NCBI GenBank assembly: GCA_001311565.1 | Contig: BBBM01000002.1 | Location: forward strand, 91,809-155,808 | Source: Desulfothermus okinawensis JCM 13304 | GTDB lineage: Bacteria; Desulfobacterota; Desulfovibrionia; Desulfovibrionales; Desulfothermaceae | Direction: 5' to 3' | Length of the DNA stretch: 64,000 nt | In this document: positions 10,277 through 22,398 of the stretch, in pieces | How positions within the stretch are numbered: the first letter of the stretch is position 1 | Layout: the number at the start of each line of letters is the position of its first letter | The notes under the pieces: model-generated | What the model was told of the DNA's origin: nothing | What the model saw: only the letters and a program-made list of their open reading frames with translations | Database searches by the model: none | Translations under genes and position numbers: made by a program

Positions 10277-11698
10277 ATGAAAGTAAGTATCAGAAAAAAG
10301 ATTATTATCACTTTTTTTGATATTATTTGTCATATTGAGTAGTATCTGTATTTTGGGATTTTATAATTATAATAAATTAAATCAAAAGATGGGGATTTTG
10401 GACAAAAAAAAGAGAACTACTCAATTATATATTAGAAGCAAGGAGGTATGAGAAGAACTTTTTTTATTAATAAGGACAAAAAGAATCTCATTCAAGCAAT
10501 TCAATTCCTGAAAAAATCTGATGCACTCCTTGTAACAATATCAAGAGAGTATAGTGAAAAAAGCCCTCCTAATAATATTCAGGAACACATAAGCCTCCTT
10601 AGGGATTATAAGGAGGCTTTAGTTTTGCTTTTAAAGAAAATGGAATTGTCTTCTGAGATTGGGGTAGAGGAAGTAGAAATAGTTAGAAAAAAAAGGATAC
10701 TATTTAACTAGTGTCATGGAAAATGCCATTAAAAGAGAAAAAGGCGCTGTTAAAAAAATTAGTGGAACAGTCAAGGATGTATTTGTATTTCACCCTAATT
10801 ATAATGATAGGGGCCACTTTAATTATCTTAATATTTTTACTAATTAATGTTAACAGGCCGTTAAAACAAATTGAAAAGGCAATAAAGAGAATAATCAGTG
10901 GAGATTATGAGTCCATACCGCAGATAAAGACTGGTGATGAGTTTGAGCGTCTTACCCAGAGTTTAAATAAACTTCTCTTAGAGATGAAAAAAAAGGAGTG
11001 AACAATTGGTTCAGAGTGAGAAGATGGCAGCACTTGGGACACTCACATCAGGAGTTGCTCATGAGTTAAATAATCCTTTAAACAATATATCCACATCACT
11101 TCAAATAGTTTTAGAAGAATTAGAGGAAGGAGACATTGATTACCAAAGAAACCTTTTAGGGGAATCCCTTGCCCAGGTGGACAGGGCACAGGACATTGTG
11201 AAGAGTTTGCTTGAATTTTCAAGGGAGACCACTTTTAGCACAAGTAGGGAAAATATATTTGATCTGGTTAAGAATACATTAAAATTAGTACAAGGTGAAG
11301 TTCCGTCAAGCGTTGATATTTTTGTTGAGGTACCAGAAGATATTGAGGCAGTGGTTGACCCAAGGAGGATACAACAGGTATTTTTGAATCTTATCTTAAA
11401 TGCAATCCAGGCAATGGGAAAACATGGGGGGAAAATATTTATCAGGGCTAAGAGAGATAAAGAAAGAGGGGGTGTGGTCATAGAAGTTGAAGATAATGGC
11501 CCAGGTATTCCAGAGTACGTCCTTCCGAAAATATTTGATCCCTTTTTCACCACAAAGGAGGTGGGAAGGGGATCAGGCCTTGGCCTTTCTGTATCTCAGG
11601 GGATAATAGCAAAACATGGGGGAGACATATCAGTTACCAGTGAAGTAGGTAAAGGGACTTGTTTTAGAATATTTTTGCCAGATCAGGTAAATAATTAA
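10277..11698 (+). CDS. Membrane sensor histidine kinase (HAMP, HisKA, HATPase)
   Basis: N-terminal membrane segment ([20 protein letters not shown]), periplasmic helical domain with RRYEKNFFI, a second membrane segment ([19 protein letters not shown]), HAMP linker, HisKA with [18 protein letters not shown], and HATPase_c with [30 protein letters not shown] and [17 protein letters not shown] 10277 follows a GGGGGC site. Breaks at T7 near 10314, A8 near 10405, C-side of 10440-10450, near 10700 and A8 near 10990. It is 39 bases before the sigma-54 regulator, its likely partner. The input domain is related to that of the kinase at 508-1931. Confidence 0.87.
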
Positions 11699-11737
11699 CC
11701 TGTTTTTATCTCAAAAAAAATTGGGGAAATTGTGATT

Positions 11738-13102
11738 ATGGAACCAAGAGAGTTTAAAATTTTGGTAGTAGAAGATGAGGACATAGCAAGAAAAAAATTT
11801 GCATAGGATACTTTCAAAACAAGGATATCTTGTAGAGAGTGTAGTCAGTGGGCATAAGGCAATTGAGCTATTGGACAAAAGAGAATTTGATCTAGTTGTA
11901 ACAGATCTTAAAATGGAAGGCATAGATGGCATGGATGTGTTAAAATATGTAAAATCAAAGAGTCCCCATACAGAAGTGATAATGATTACAGGTTACGCCA
12001 CTGTGGACTCTGCTGTGGAAGCAATGAAGCAAGGTGCCTTTCACTACATAGCAAAACCCTATAAACTTGATGAGGTAAGGGGAATAGTGAAACAGGCCCT
12101 CATAAAAAGGGGACTACAGCTTGAGAACCTTGAACTCAAAAAAAAAGCTGGCACAAAAGAAATCATCTGTAGAGCTCATAGGAAAATCAAAGTCCTTTGG
12201 GCAGGTAATAAGTCTTGCAAAGCAGGTGGCCCCCACAGATGCAAATGTATTGATTTTAGGGGAATCTGGAACTGGAAAAGAGGTTTTGGCAAAATATATA
12301 CATGCAATGAGTAAAAGGGCCAACAAAAAAATTTGTGGCATTTAACTGCGGGGCATTAACTGAAGAATTAATTGCAAATGAGCTTTTTGGGCATGAAAAA
12401 GGGGCATTTACCGGGGCAGATGCCTTAAAAAAAGGGACTTATTGAGGTTGCCCATGGGGGTACCCTTTTTTTGGACGAAATTGGGGATATGCCCATGATG
12501 ATGCAGGTAAAGTTGCTCAGGGCTATCCAGGAAAAGGAAATTTTAAGGGTAGGGGGACAGATCCAGTTAAAGTAGATGTGAGATTTATTGCAGCAACCCA
12601 TAGGGATCTCCATATGGAGGTTGAAAGGGGAAATTTTAGACAGGACCTCTATTACAGATTAAATGTGGTCTCCATAAAACTCCCTCCCCTTGTCCAGAGG
12701 AAGGAAGACATACCATTGCTGGTGAACTATTTTATCAAGAAAAAGTCAAGAGAGATGGAAAAAGAGGTAAAATCTATCTCTAAGGAGGCCATGGATGTAT
12801 TGCTCGGCTATTCATGGCCTGGAAATGTGAGGGAACTTGAAAACATAATTGAGAGGGCAGTTGCCCTGGTAACTGGTCCTGAGATTACTTTAGATCAACT
12901 TCCTGAATATCTTCAGATGTACGAAGTACGCACCTTTAGAAGGGATCCATCAAATATACCAACACTGGAAGAGGTTGAGAAGGACTATATATTCTGGGTA
13001 TTGGAGCAATGTGGAGGAAACAGATCAAAGGCAGCAAAGATAATTGGCATTGATCGTGTTTCCCTCTGGAGAAAATTAAAAAAAATGGGCATAGCATCTT
13101 AA
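11738..13102 (+). CDS. NtrC-type sigma-54 response regulator
   Basis: Receiver at residues 5-120 ([41 protein letters not shown]), AAA+ sigma-54 activation domain ([15 protein letters not shown]alker [10 protein letters not shown] loop that contacts sigma-54, DEIGDMP-type Walker B) and a Fis-type helix-turn-helix at the C-terminus ([27 protein letters not shown]). About 454 residues, normal for the family. Breaks: A7 near 11797, A8 near 12140, A7 near 12330, near 12430 and 12565. It ends one base before the convergent pat gene. Likely targets are the sigma-54 promoter at 6014 and possibly acetate genes nearby; the first is supported by the promoter, the second is inference. Confidence 0.9.
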
Positions 13103-15804
13103 TTATTCCGCTGGTAACCTCTCAATATCCAGTGTCAAGATTATAGTCTCTGGGTCATTTGGATCTGACTTGATTTTAAATCCAAGTTTTTTTGGCAAGT
13201 GCTGCATGGCCTTATTGTCTCTTAAGGTATAGGCCATGAGAATCTTTGTTCCCCTCATCTTGCAGTATCTGATCATTTTATCCAAGAGGATAGTGCCAAG
13301 TCCCTTTAATTTTAAATCAGTTCTAACCACTATGGCAAACTCAGCAGTGGTATTGTCAGGATCAAAATATGCACGAACCTCACCTATGGTCTCCCCTTTG
13401 TCTTCACCTTCTGTTAAATTAATGGCAATAAAGGCCATTTCCCTGTCATAGTCTATTTGGGTTAAGTGGGCCAGTTGTGAATGGGTAAACTCGTGCACAA
13501 ATGCGAAAAATCTCATCCTTATATCATATTCTGAGAGTTTATCCATAAATCTTTTGTGTTTTTCTTCATCTTCAGGTCTAATTGGCCTTATGTGGACATT
13601 AAGGCCTGAGGGGAGTGATATAAATTCCTCTAAATACTCTGGATATGGTCTGATGACAAGTCTTGCTGCACCTGTTATGTTTGTTTCAGAGATCCTTGCA
13701 CTTGCATCCAGTGCATAGACCCCAGTGGAATCTGCAATTAGGGGGTTTATGGAGATCTCTTTTAATTGTGGTATATCGATTGTTAGCTGGGACAGTTGAA
13801 CAAGTGTAAGCCTAATTGCATCTAAATCCACATTGCCCTGGTTGGCGGCCTGTTTTATCATTGTATATATCTTGGTGTGTGTAAGAACTTCCTTTGCAAG
13901 GGTCATGTTAAGGGGAGGGAATCCTGCAGCCAGGTCCCTGTTGACATTAATATTATATCCACCCTGTCCAAATATGATAACTGGCCCAAAAACTTCATGA
14001 TCATATACCCCGGCAAATAGCTCAAATGTATCAGGTTTTCTAAACATCTTTTGCACAATAAATCCATCTATCTTGGCCTCTGGACAGCATTTTATTGTGC
14101 GTGTGAGTATTGCTTCTGATGCCTTTTTTTAAGTCATCTTCCTTTTCAATGTCCCAGGCCACTGCGCCTATTTCTTGTGGATTTTGGATGTCTGGAGATG
14201 AGATTTTTACACACAGGGGATAGCCTATTTCCCTTGCAATCAAGCAAACATCTTCTAAACACTCAACTAGCCTTGTTTCAGGCATTTTTATTGAATACAG
14301 GGACAGAACTTCCTTTAACTCGGGCAGAGTTAAGGTCTCTCTTTTTTTTCCTTTAAGGCGTTTTTAACGATTATTTTTGCTGGTTCTGGATTTGGCGTGA
14401 ACTCCTTAGGCACAGAATCAGGTGTTTCCATGAGTAGATCCTGATTGCGTTTAAATTTTACCAGATCCATGAAGATCCTAACTGCTTCATCTGGTGTCTC
14501 ATAGGTTGGAATACCTGATATTGCAAAGATTCTTCTTGCTTCTTTAGGGGCATTTTCCCCCAGCCAAACGGTGAATATATTTTTTTCTACTCTGCCCTAT
14601 GGTGTTGACTATAGCACCTGCAATATCTCTGGAGGATGCAAATGCAGAAGGTACATGGATTACCATTACTGCATCTACATTTTTGTCCTTTAAAATTATT
14701 TCAAGTGTTTTTGAATATATTTCACTTGGGGCATGATCAATAATTCTTATGGGATTTTCTCCAAAAAAAGGTATCTCCAATCTCCTGTTTTAGTTGTTCC
14801 ACTGTTTGTTTTTCCAGTTTGGAGAGATTTCCCCCCTGACTTATGAGCAGGTTTTTGGCCATCATGGCAGGTCCGCTCCATTACTTAAAATGGCCAATTT
14901 ATCTCCTCTAAGTGGCTTGGATCTGGCAAGGGTTTCCACTGCATTAAAGAGTTCTGCTATTTCAGATACCCTTAACATCCCAGACCTTCTAAAAAGTGCA
15001 TTATAGATGAGTTCAATATCAACTTCCATTCCATTATAGAGTATTATATTTGAGTCATCCTCGTTCATAGGACCACCTTTTATAACCATCAAAGGTTTGT
15101 TCCTAGATGCTGATCTGGCTGCAGATATGAATTTTCTGGGGTTTTTTTATCTCTTCAATGTAGAGTAAAATGGATGCAGTATAAGGATCTCCTGCAAGAT
15201 AATCTATTATTTCATCAAAATTTATATCAAGGGAATCCCCTAATGAAAGAAATGTTGAAAAGCCTATATTTTTTTGAATGAGCCCAATCTAATACAGCCA
15301 TACCAAGTGAATCAGACTGTGAAATAAAGGCTATTTGTCCTGGAGGTACTGTAGTTACACCAAAACTTGCATTTAATCCAATCCGAGGAATCATCATCCC
15401 CAAACAATTTGGCCCAATATCCTCATGGAATATTTCTTTGCTATCTCTAGGCATAATTTATCTAAGGGTCTTCCTTTTTCGTGATATTTGTATAGATCTG
15501 TACTCATAATTAAAGCAGTTTTGCCTCCAATTTCCCCTAGCTGCCTTAAATAAGCAGGTATGGTGTTTGGTGGAGTACAAATTATTGCTAGATCTAGAGT
15601 AATGGGAAGAGTGGTGAGGTTGGAATACGCTAAAACCCCAGCAATAGCTTTGTATTTAGGGTTAACAGGAAGTATTGGACCTGCAAATCCACCGTTCAGT
15701 AAATTCTTCATTACCACGCTACCAATACTCTTAGGCCTGTTTGATGCCCCTATTACTGCAACAGCCTTGGGTCTAAATAGATAATCCAGGTCTTTTAGGC
15801 TCAT
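13103..15804 (-). CDS. pat: Pat/YfiQ-type protein lysine acetyltransferase
   Basis: About 900 residues, the usual length. Order: CoA-binding Rossmann domain (LFRPKAVAVIGASNRPKSIG), succinyl-CoA-ligase-like domains, ATP-grasp-like region (YPLCVKISSPDI) and a C-terminal GNAT domain (RPIRPEDEEKHKRFM; acetyl-CoA loop region LKGLGTILLDKMIRY). The stretch SGMLRVSEIAELFNAVETL followed by PLRGDKLAILSNGA is typical of Pat. The SHTG histidine of true ADP-forming acyl-CoA synthetases is not seen; the region reads GGPMNEDDSNIIL, as expected of Pat proteins that lost synthetase activity. Pat acetylates and inactivates acetyl-CoA synthetase, encoded divergently 253 bases away. Breaks near 14060, 14130, 14350, 14585, 14770, 15145, 15275 and 15455. 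Confidence 0.85.
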
Positions 15805-15969
15805 TTTTATATCCCCTTTTTAATAAAGAATCCCTAGATAAATCCTAGAACATTCCTTTAGTTTTATTTTGAGGTAATTATAATATTAAAAAAAATCCGT
15901 TAATAGAGATTCTTACTTTAAAAGAAAAAAAAATCAACTGAAGTTTTAAAAAAAAACAAAAAAAAGGGA

Positions 15970-15999
15970 TTGACAAAAAAAAACGTATTGTTGCATAAA
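15970..15999 (+). promoter_or_regulatory. Candidate sigma-70 promoter for acs
   Basis: TTGACA at 15970-15975 is followed after 18 bases, including an A9 run, by CATAAA at 15994-15999. Run-length errors make the exact spacing uncertain. It is the best promoter-like pair in the pat-acs divergent region; no GG-N10-GC sigma-54 site was found there. Confidence 0.4.
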
Positions 16000-16057
16000 A
16001 TAACCATACTAGAATGAGTAAACCTTGTTTATTAACTTTTAAAACAGGAGGGGAGAG

Positions 16058-18076
16058 ATGGGAGAACAAGAAGTAAAGCATTATGAGGCAAGATGGCAAG
16101 AAGAAGAATATTACTATCCTTCACCTGACTTTATTGGTCAAGCAAATTGTACAGACAGCTCAGTTTATGATCGCTTTAGTTTAGACAATTTTCCTGAGTG
16201 TTTTAGGGAAATGGCAGAGTTGCTGGACTGGGATAAATATTGGCATACAACTCTGGATACCTCTGATGCGCCTTGCTGGAAGTGGTTTGTTGGAGGTAGA
16301 ATAAATGCTTGTTACAATTGTGTTGACAGACACCTTGCCAAATACAGAAACAAGGTGGCAATCTATTTTGTTGGTGAACCAGAAGAAGAACGCATCCTGA
16401 AGATCACGTATCAAGAATTGTGGAGAAGGGTAAATGAGGTTGCTGCATTACTTAGGGATTTTTGTGGCTTAAAGGCAGGGGACAGAGTCACACTACACCT
16501 TCCAATGACACCTGAGCTTCCCATTACCATGCTCGCATGTGCCAGGCTTGGGGTGATACACTCCCAGGTGTTTGCTGGGTTTAGTGGCAAGGCCTGTGGT
16601 GAGAGGATAGTTGATTCTGAAAGTGAAGTTTTGATTACAATGGACTCTTATTACAGGCAGGTAATTTGCTTGACCATAAACAAAAGGCAGATGAGGCAGT
16701 AAAAACTGCTGAAGAACAGGGACAAAAGGTAAAGAAGGTTCTAATTTGGCAAAGATATCCAGGCAAGTATTCTGCTAAAACTCCCTTGGTGGAGGGAAGA
16801 GACTACATAATGAACGATGTGCTAAAAGACTACTACCACAAGGAAGTTGAACCAGTTTCCATGCCAGCAGATGGCATCCTATTTTTGATGTACACAAGTG
16901 GTTCCACAGGAAAGCCAAAAGGGGCTCAGCATTCAATTGGAGGATATCTTGCCTATGTTACCTGGATGTCAAAGGTAATCCAAGACATTCACCCAGAAGA
17001 TGTTTACTGGTGTATGGCAGATATTGGATGGATTACTGGACACTCCTTTATTGTCTATGGTCCACTGGCCCTTGCTGCATCAACAGTAATATTTGAAGGA
17101 ACACCTACTTATCCAGATGCAGGTAGGCCCTGGAGGGTCTCAGAAGAACTTGGAATCAATATATTCCATACATCTCCAACAGCCATCAGCACTTAGGAAG
17201 GCTGGAGGAGACCTGCCACTTAAGTATAATCATTCTTTTAAACATATGACCACAGTGGGTGAACCCATTGAGCCAGAGGTATGGAGATGGTACTACAATG
17301 TGGTTGGTAAACAAAAGGCAGTGATTGTGGACACATGGTGGCAGACAGAAACTGGAGGGTTCTTGTGCTCCACTGTACCAGCACTAAAACCAATGAAACC
17401 AGGAAGTGCAGGACCAGGGGTACCAGGCATTCATCCAGTGATTTTAGATGACGAGGGAAATGAGATACCCCCAGGATCTGGAAGGGCAGGAAATATCTGT
17501 ATTAAAAATCCATGGCCAGGTCTCATGCAGACCATCTGGAAGAACAGGCAGAGGTTTGTGGATACCTATTATGCAAAGTACTGCAAAAATCCAGAATCCA
17601 AGGATTGGAGAGATTGGCCATATATGGCTGGTGATGCTGCAGTGATTGCTGCTGATGGATATGTGCGGATATTAGGTAGGGTGGATGATGTTATTAATGT
17701 TGCAGGTCACAGGCTTGGAACCAAGGAGATTGAGTCTGCTGCACTCACAGTTGAAGAAGTGGCAGAGGCAGCTGTGGTGGCAGTATACGACGAGATTAAG
17801 GGAACAGTTCCACATCTGTATGTATCGCTAAAACCTGGATTTGATCCGTCTGATGAAATAGCCAAGAAAATTACAGATGCTGTATCTGATATTGTTGGTA
17901 AGATAGCAAAACCATCTGCTGTATTCATTGTTCCTGATATGCCAAAGACAAGGTCTGGAAAGATTATGCGCAGGATTTTGGCTGCAATATCCAATAAGAA
18001 AGAAGATCTTGGTGATATTACCACCCTTTCTAATCCTCAAGTAGTTGAGGAAATCAGGAAGATGGTTCAGGGATAG
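16058..18076 (+). CDS. acs: Acetyl-CoA synthetase (AMP-forming)
   Basis: Activates acetate to acetyl-CoA through acetyl-AMP in the cytoplasm. About 672 residues. Seen: N-terminal cap (DKYWHTTLDTSDAPCWKWF), gate region HSQVFAGFSG, P-loop MYTSGSTGKPKGAQHS, VDTWWQTETGG acyl pocket with the conserved Trp, and the C-terminal PKTRSGKIMRR, whose lysine is the catalytic residue that Pat-type enzymes acetylate. RBS AGGAGGGG precedes ATG 16058. Two breaks: near 16661 CAGGTAAT should be CAGGGTAAT, and near 17185 ATCAGCACTT lacks two bases of AGGGCA. Both are base losses at G runs. It is divergent from pat and is followed by satP. Confidence 0.95.
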
Positions 18077-18106
18077 ATAATTACAAATAAAATAAAGGAA
18101 TAAAGG

Positions 18107-18130
18107 AAAGGCGGCATATTAGCTGCCTTT
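18107..18130 (+). terminator. Stem-loop between acs and satP
   Basis: AAAGGC and GCCTTT form six outer pairs with three inner pairs (one G-T) around the loop ATATTA. It could partly terminate after acs or stabilise the transcript end. No long T tract follows. Confidence 0.45.
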
Positions 18131-18249
18131 CCACAAGATGAAAAAGTAGAATAAGAAAAATGGGGAGAGATGAATTAGAGGGAAGAGGTTTGGCTTTGAT
18201 TTAAGATAAGGCCAAGATGATTTAAATAAAAAATTTAAGGAGGGGGAAG

Positions 18250-18832
18250 ATGAGTGAAGTAAAATTAGGGAATCCAGCAGCAGTGGGTTTAGGTGGATTT
18301 GCAATGACCACCTTTATATTGCAATGTCACAATCTTGGATGGGTTGGAATAACGCCTGTTCTATGGTTAGGGCTATTTTATGGTGGTGCAGCTCAAATGA
18401 TTGCTGGGTATTTTGAGTTTAAAATGGGAAATAATTTTGGGTTTAGTGCCTTTGTTTCATATGGCGCATTTTGGATAGCGTTATGCTTTTTTTGTAATCA
18501 TGGGTACAAATCCAGAATTGGTTAAGGCCTATCCTGTCCTTAAATTGACTGGGAAAGGACTGGGGTATTTTCTTGTGGTATGGACTATTTACACAGCAAT
18601 TTTGTTTATAGCATCTATGAAACACCATACAGTTCTAGCACTGTTATTTTTGACATTACTCATTGGATTTATTGGATTGGATTTAAAAGAACTTGCTGGC
18701 AGCAAGGCCATGGGAACATTTGCCGCCTGGGACTTACTTTTGTGTGCATCTTTGGCATGGTACCTAATGGCACATATAATTTTTGCAGATGTTGGTATTA
18801 ATTTACCTGTTGGAAAACCCTGGATCAAATAA
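18250..18832 (+). CDS. satP: SatP/YaaH (GPR1/FUN34) family acetate transporter
   Basis: About 193 residues with six membrane segments. The family signature [15 protein letters not shown] is at residues 8-22, followed by [18 protein letters not shown], also typical. RBS AAGGAGGGG precedes ATG 18250. One break at T8 near 18487 (ALCFF then VIMGTNPEL). It follows acs on the same strand, so uptake and activation of acetate, or of succinate and acetate, are encoded together. Confidence 0.9.
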
Positions 18833-18864
18833 ACATAACATAAAAAAATAATATTTAAAACTAC

Positions 18865-18917
18865 GGCGCTAATCTCATATTAAAGGGAGGGGAGAAGTAG
18901 AGATTGAGATTAGCGCC
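18865..18917. terminator. 13-bp perfect inverted repeat, convergent terminator
   Basis: GGCGCTAATCTCA (18865-18877) is repeated in inverse at 18905-18917 with a 27-base loop containing GGGAGGGG. It lies between the convergent satP and GalT-like genes. The long purine-rich loop is unusual for a simple terminator. Confidence 0.55.
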
Positions 18918-18925
18918 ATTTCTAT

Positions 18926-19979
18926 TCAAAAGACCTCTCTAATCTCTTTTGCTAAATCTTCAGGTGTAATCTCAGACAGTTCGTTTTTAAGTATCTTCTG
19001 TAAGAAATAGTCGTCGGTCCTGTGATGCTTCACTACATTTTGTCTGTTAACTATCTTCATTACACACCTATAATAGGGTGCACTTTCATTTAATGGTCCG
19101 CTTAATATGGAGAAATTATAGGTGGATATCTTTTTTTGAGTGAAAATATGAAAACACCTTCTCAAGTCCATTACTTAAATCTTTTATATCGTTATCAGTA
19201 AACTGGGAGAAATTTTCTTTTTTTGGGCCAGATTACCTGGATTTCATTTCTTCCCATTGGCGAATAGGCTGAAATCCAGATACTATTGCCTTTGTCTCCA
19301 ATATACCTCTGCCCCAATTCTTTTTCAGTTTTAACCAGGTCAAGAAAATAGCATGAACTATTTTTTTTCAAAATATTCTCTGGACCTGTCCAAAAGCAAT
19401 TGATGGTAGGTGGAGGGGACAAAGAAGTTCATAATTTGAAAATGGGGATGGGTCGCACTTGCCCTGATGGAAACATGAAATTGGCATTTATTGTTGGGTA
19501 TTTATATTTTTTTATCAAGTTCAAATGACTTTTTTTAGAAATTTAAAGGCCAATTTTAGGCCATTAAATATCATAGTGGAATCTATTTCCCCTAATTTTT
19601 TTGAAATGTTCACTGGTGAGCCTAACAACTGCGTGAAATTTGGATAAGGGATATAAATTTGGGAACAACACAGCGTCTTTGTATTTAAGCCTTCCTTCCC
19701 CAAAAAAACTCTTCTGGATAATAAGGAGTCATTTTCTCGAGGTTTCCATCACACATAAAACAAAATTTTTTTTACTCTTTTCACCTATTTTATTTAAATA
19801 TTCATAGTCTGTGTCTGGATAGAGGAGTCCCCTTTTGTTGACCAGATATTCATTTATAATAGACCTATATCCAGTTAAGGGATCTTCTCTAACCTCTAAA
19901 TTTATTTTAATCTTTTCAAAATTTTTTTTAGGGCTGTGAAATTCTACAGTTTCATTGTATTTTTTTTAAATTTTATCAT
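18926..19979 (-). CDS. GalT-like HIT-superfamily nucleotidyltransferase
   Basis: About 350 residues after correction, from ATG 19979 with AAGGAG six bases upstream. Seen: a CxxC zinc-type motif near the N-terminal third (NFCFMCDGNLEKMTP), a domain entry motif (FHAVVRLTSEHF) and a histidine-rich catalytic region (FMFPSGASATHPHFQIMN). These are the hallmarks of galactose-1-phosphate uridylyltransferase relatives. At least eight breaks at T/A runs (19200, 19365, 19500, 19535, 19700, 19770, 19930, 19965). Exact substrate unknown; it could transfer NMP to a sugar phosphate. No other Leloir genes are nearby. Confidence 0.65.
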
Positions 19980-20104
19980 GCAAGGCTCCTTTATTTCTAC
20001 CTTGAAGTTTTTAAATTTAATGCCTACCTTGGCCACAAAAGTTATATTTGAATTTACTTAAAACATTGGGTAATAGCAAGTTAGTTCTTTTTTTAGGGGG
20101 CATT

Positions 20105-20889
20105 ATGGAAGAAAAAAAAGATTTTGTTAATTGACGTTGGAAATACAAGTACCAAGATAGGGCTTGCCATTGGCAATGAAATTGTTTCCACTTATGTGCT
20201 GCCCACCACTTTAAAAGAGACTTCTGATACCTTTGGATTTAAGATATTTGCACTGACCAGACACCTTAAGGTCCAGATATCTGAAATAGACCTGTGGATG
20301 GTGTCCTCAGTGGTTCCCCCATTAAATGGGATAATCAGGGAAGCTGGAAATAAGTATTCCCTGTGTGATGTTGTCTTTGTTCCAGAAGACCTCTCACTTC
20401 CACTTATAAACAGGTATGCAAACCCATACGAAGTTGGATCAGACAGACTTGTAACTGCCTTTGCTGCAAGGGAGCTATTTTCAACACCAGGACTAATTGT
20501 AATAGATTTTGGGACTGCTACCACCCTAGAATGTGTGCAAGATAATATCTATTTAGGTGGGCTCATATGTCCTGGAATTTTGTCTTCACTACAGGCCCTT
20601 AGCCAAAAGACCGCAAAACTCCCCAAGATTAGCCTGGATGTGGAAGATGGCAAAATGTTAATTGGTAATTCCACAGTAACAAGTATGACCCATGGATTTA
20701 TATTTGGTTTTGCTGCAATGGTAGATGGTCTTTGCATGGAACTCAGAAATTTTTTTATCAGGGGAGATAACTATTGTTGCAACTGGCGGATTTGCTCCTA
20801 AAATTAAAGATGTCTGTAAATCCATTAATGAGATAAGACCAGATTTACTCTTAAAAGGGCTTCTTTTGGCTTCTAAGAAAATTGTATAA
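20105..20889 (+). CDS. coaX: Type III pantothenate kinase
   Basis: First step of coenzyme A synthesis. About 261 residues. Seen: LIDVGNTSTKIGL (phosphate loop), DRLVTAFAARELF, VIDFGTATTLECV with catalytic Asp, GGLICPGI and SMTHGFIFG. The true start is ATG 20105 (MEEKKILLIDVGN), reached after correcting A8 to A7 at 20110; a second break at T7 near 20755 leads into VATGGFAPKI. The ORF is the usual size for CoaX. It diverges from the GalT-like gene and converges on eno. Confidence 0.92.
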
Positions 20890-20899
20890 AATTTTTTTT

Positions 20900-20927
20900 G
20901 GCGTAATCCTCAAAGCAGGATTACGCC
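20900..20927. terminator. Terminator between coaX and eno
   Basis: GGCGTAATCCT pairs perfectly with AGGATTACGCC over 11 bp, loop CAAAGC. It lies between the two convergent stop codons and likely serves both. Confidence 0.7.
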
Positions 20928-20938
20928 CATTTCAACTT

Positions 20939-22262
<1,324 letters not shown>

Positions 22263-22321
22263 CTATTTTTTTTAAACTAAAACGCTTTGTTTTTCCAGTT
22301 TTTTTTGTGTAATTTTTTTTA

Positions 22322-22381
22322 GGGCAATGGGTTTGACACCTAAATGGAAACCCTATACAAATTGCCCTTGAACTTAGGTGT
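22322..22381 (+). promoter_or_regulatory. Pseudoknot-capable leader of gmhA
   Basis: GGGCAAT (22322-22328) pairs with ATTGCCC (22361-22367), GGGTTT (22329-22334) with AAACCC (22348-22353), and the loop element ACACCTAA (22336-22343) with TTAGGTGT (22374-22381). All 21 pairs are perfect. The last helix ends a few bases before the AAAGGGG site of gmhA. It resembles a small translational riboswitch but matches none I know. Confidence 0.55.
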
Positions 22382-22398
22382 AATTAAAGGGGCATTTT

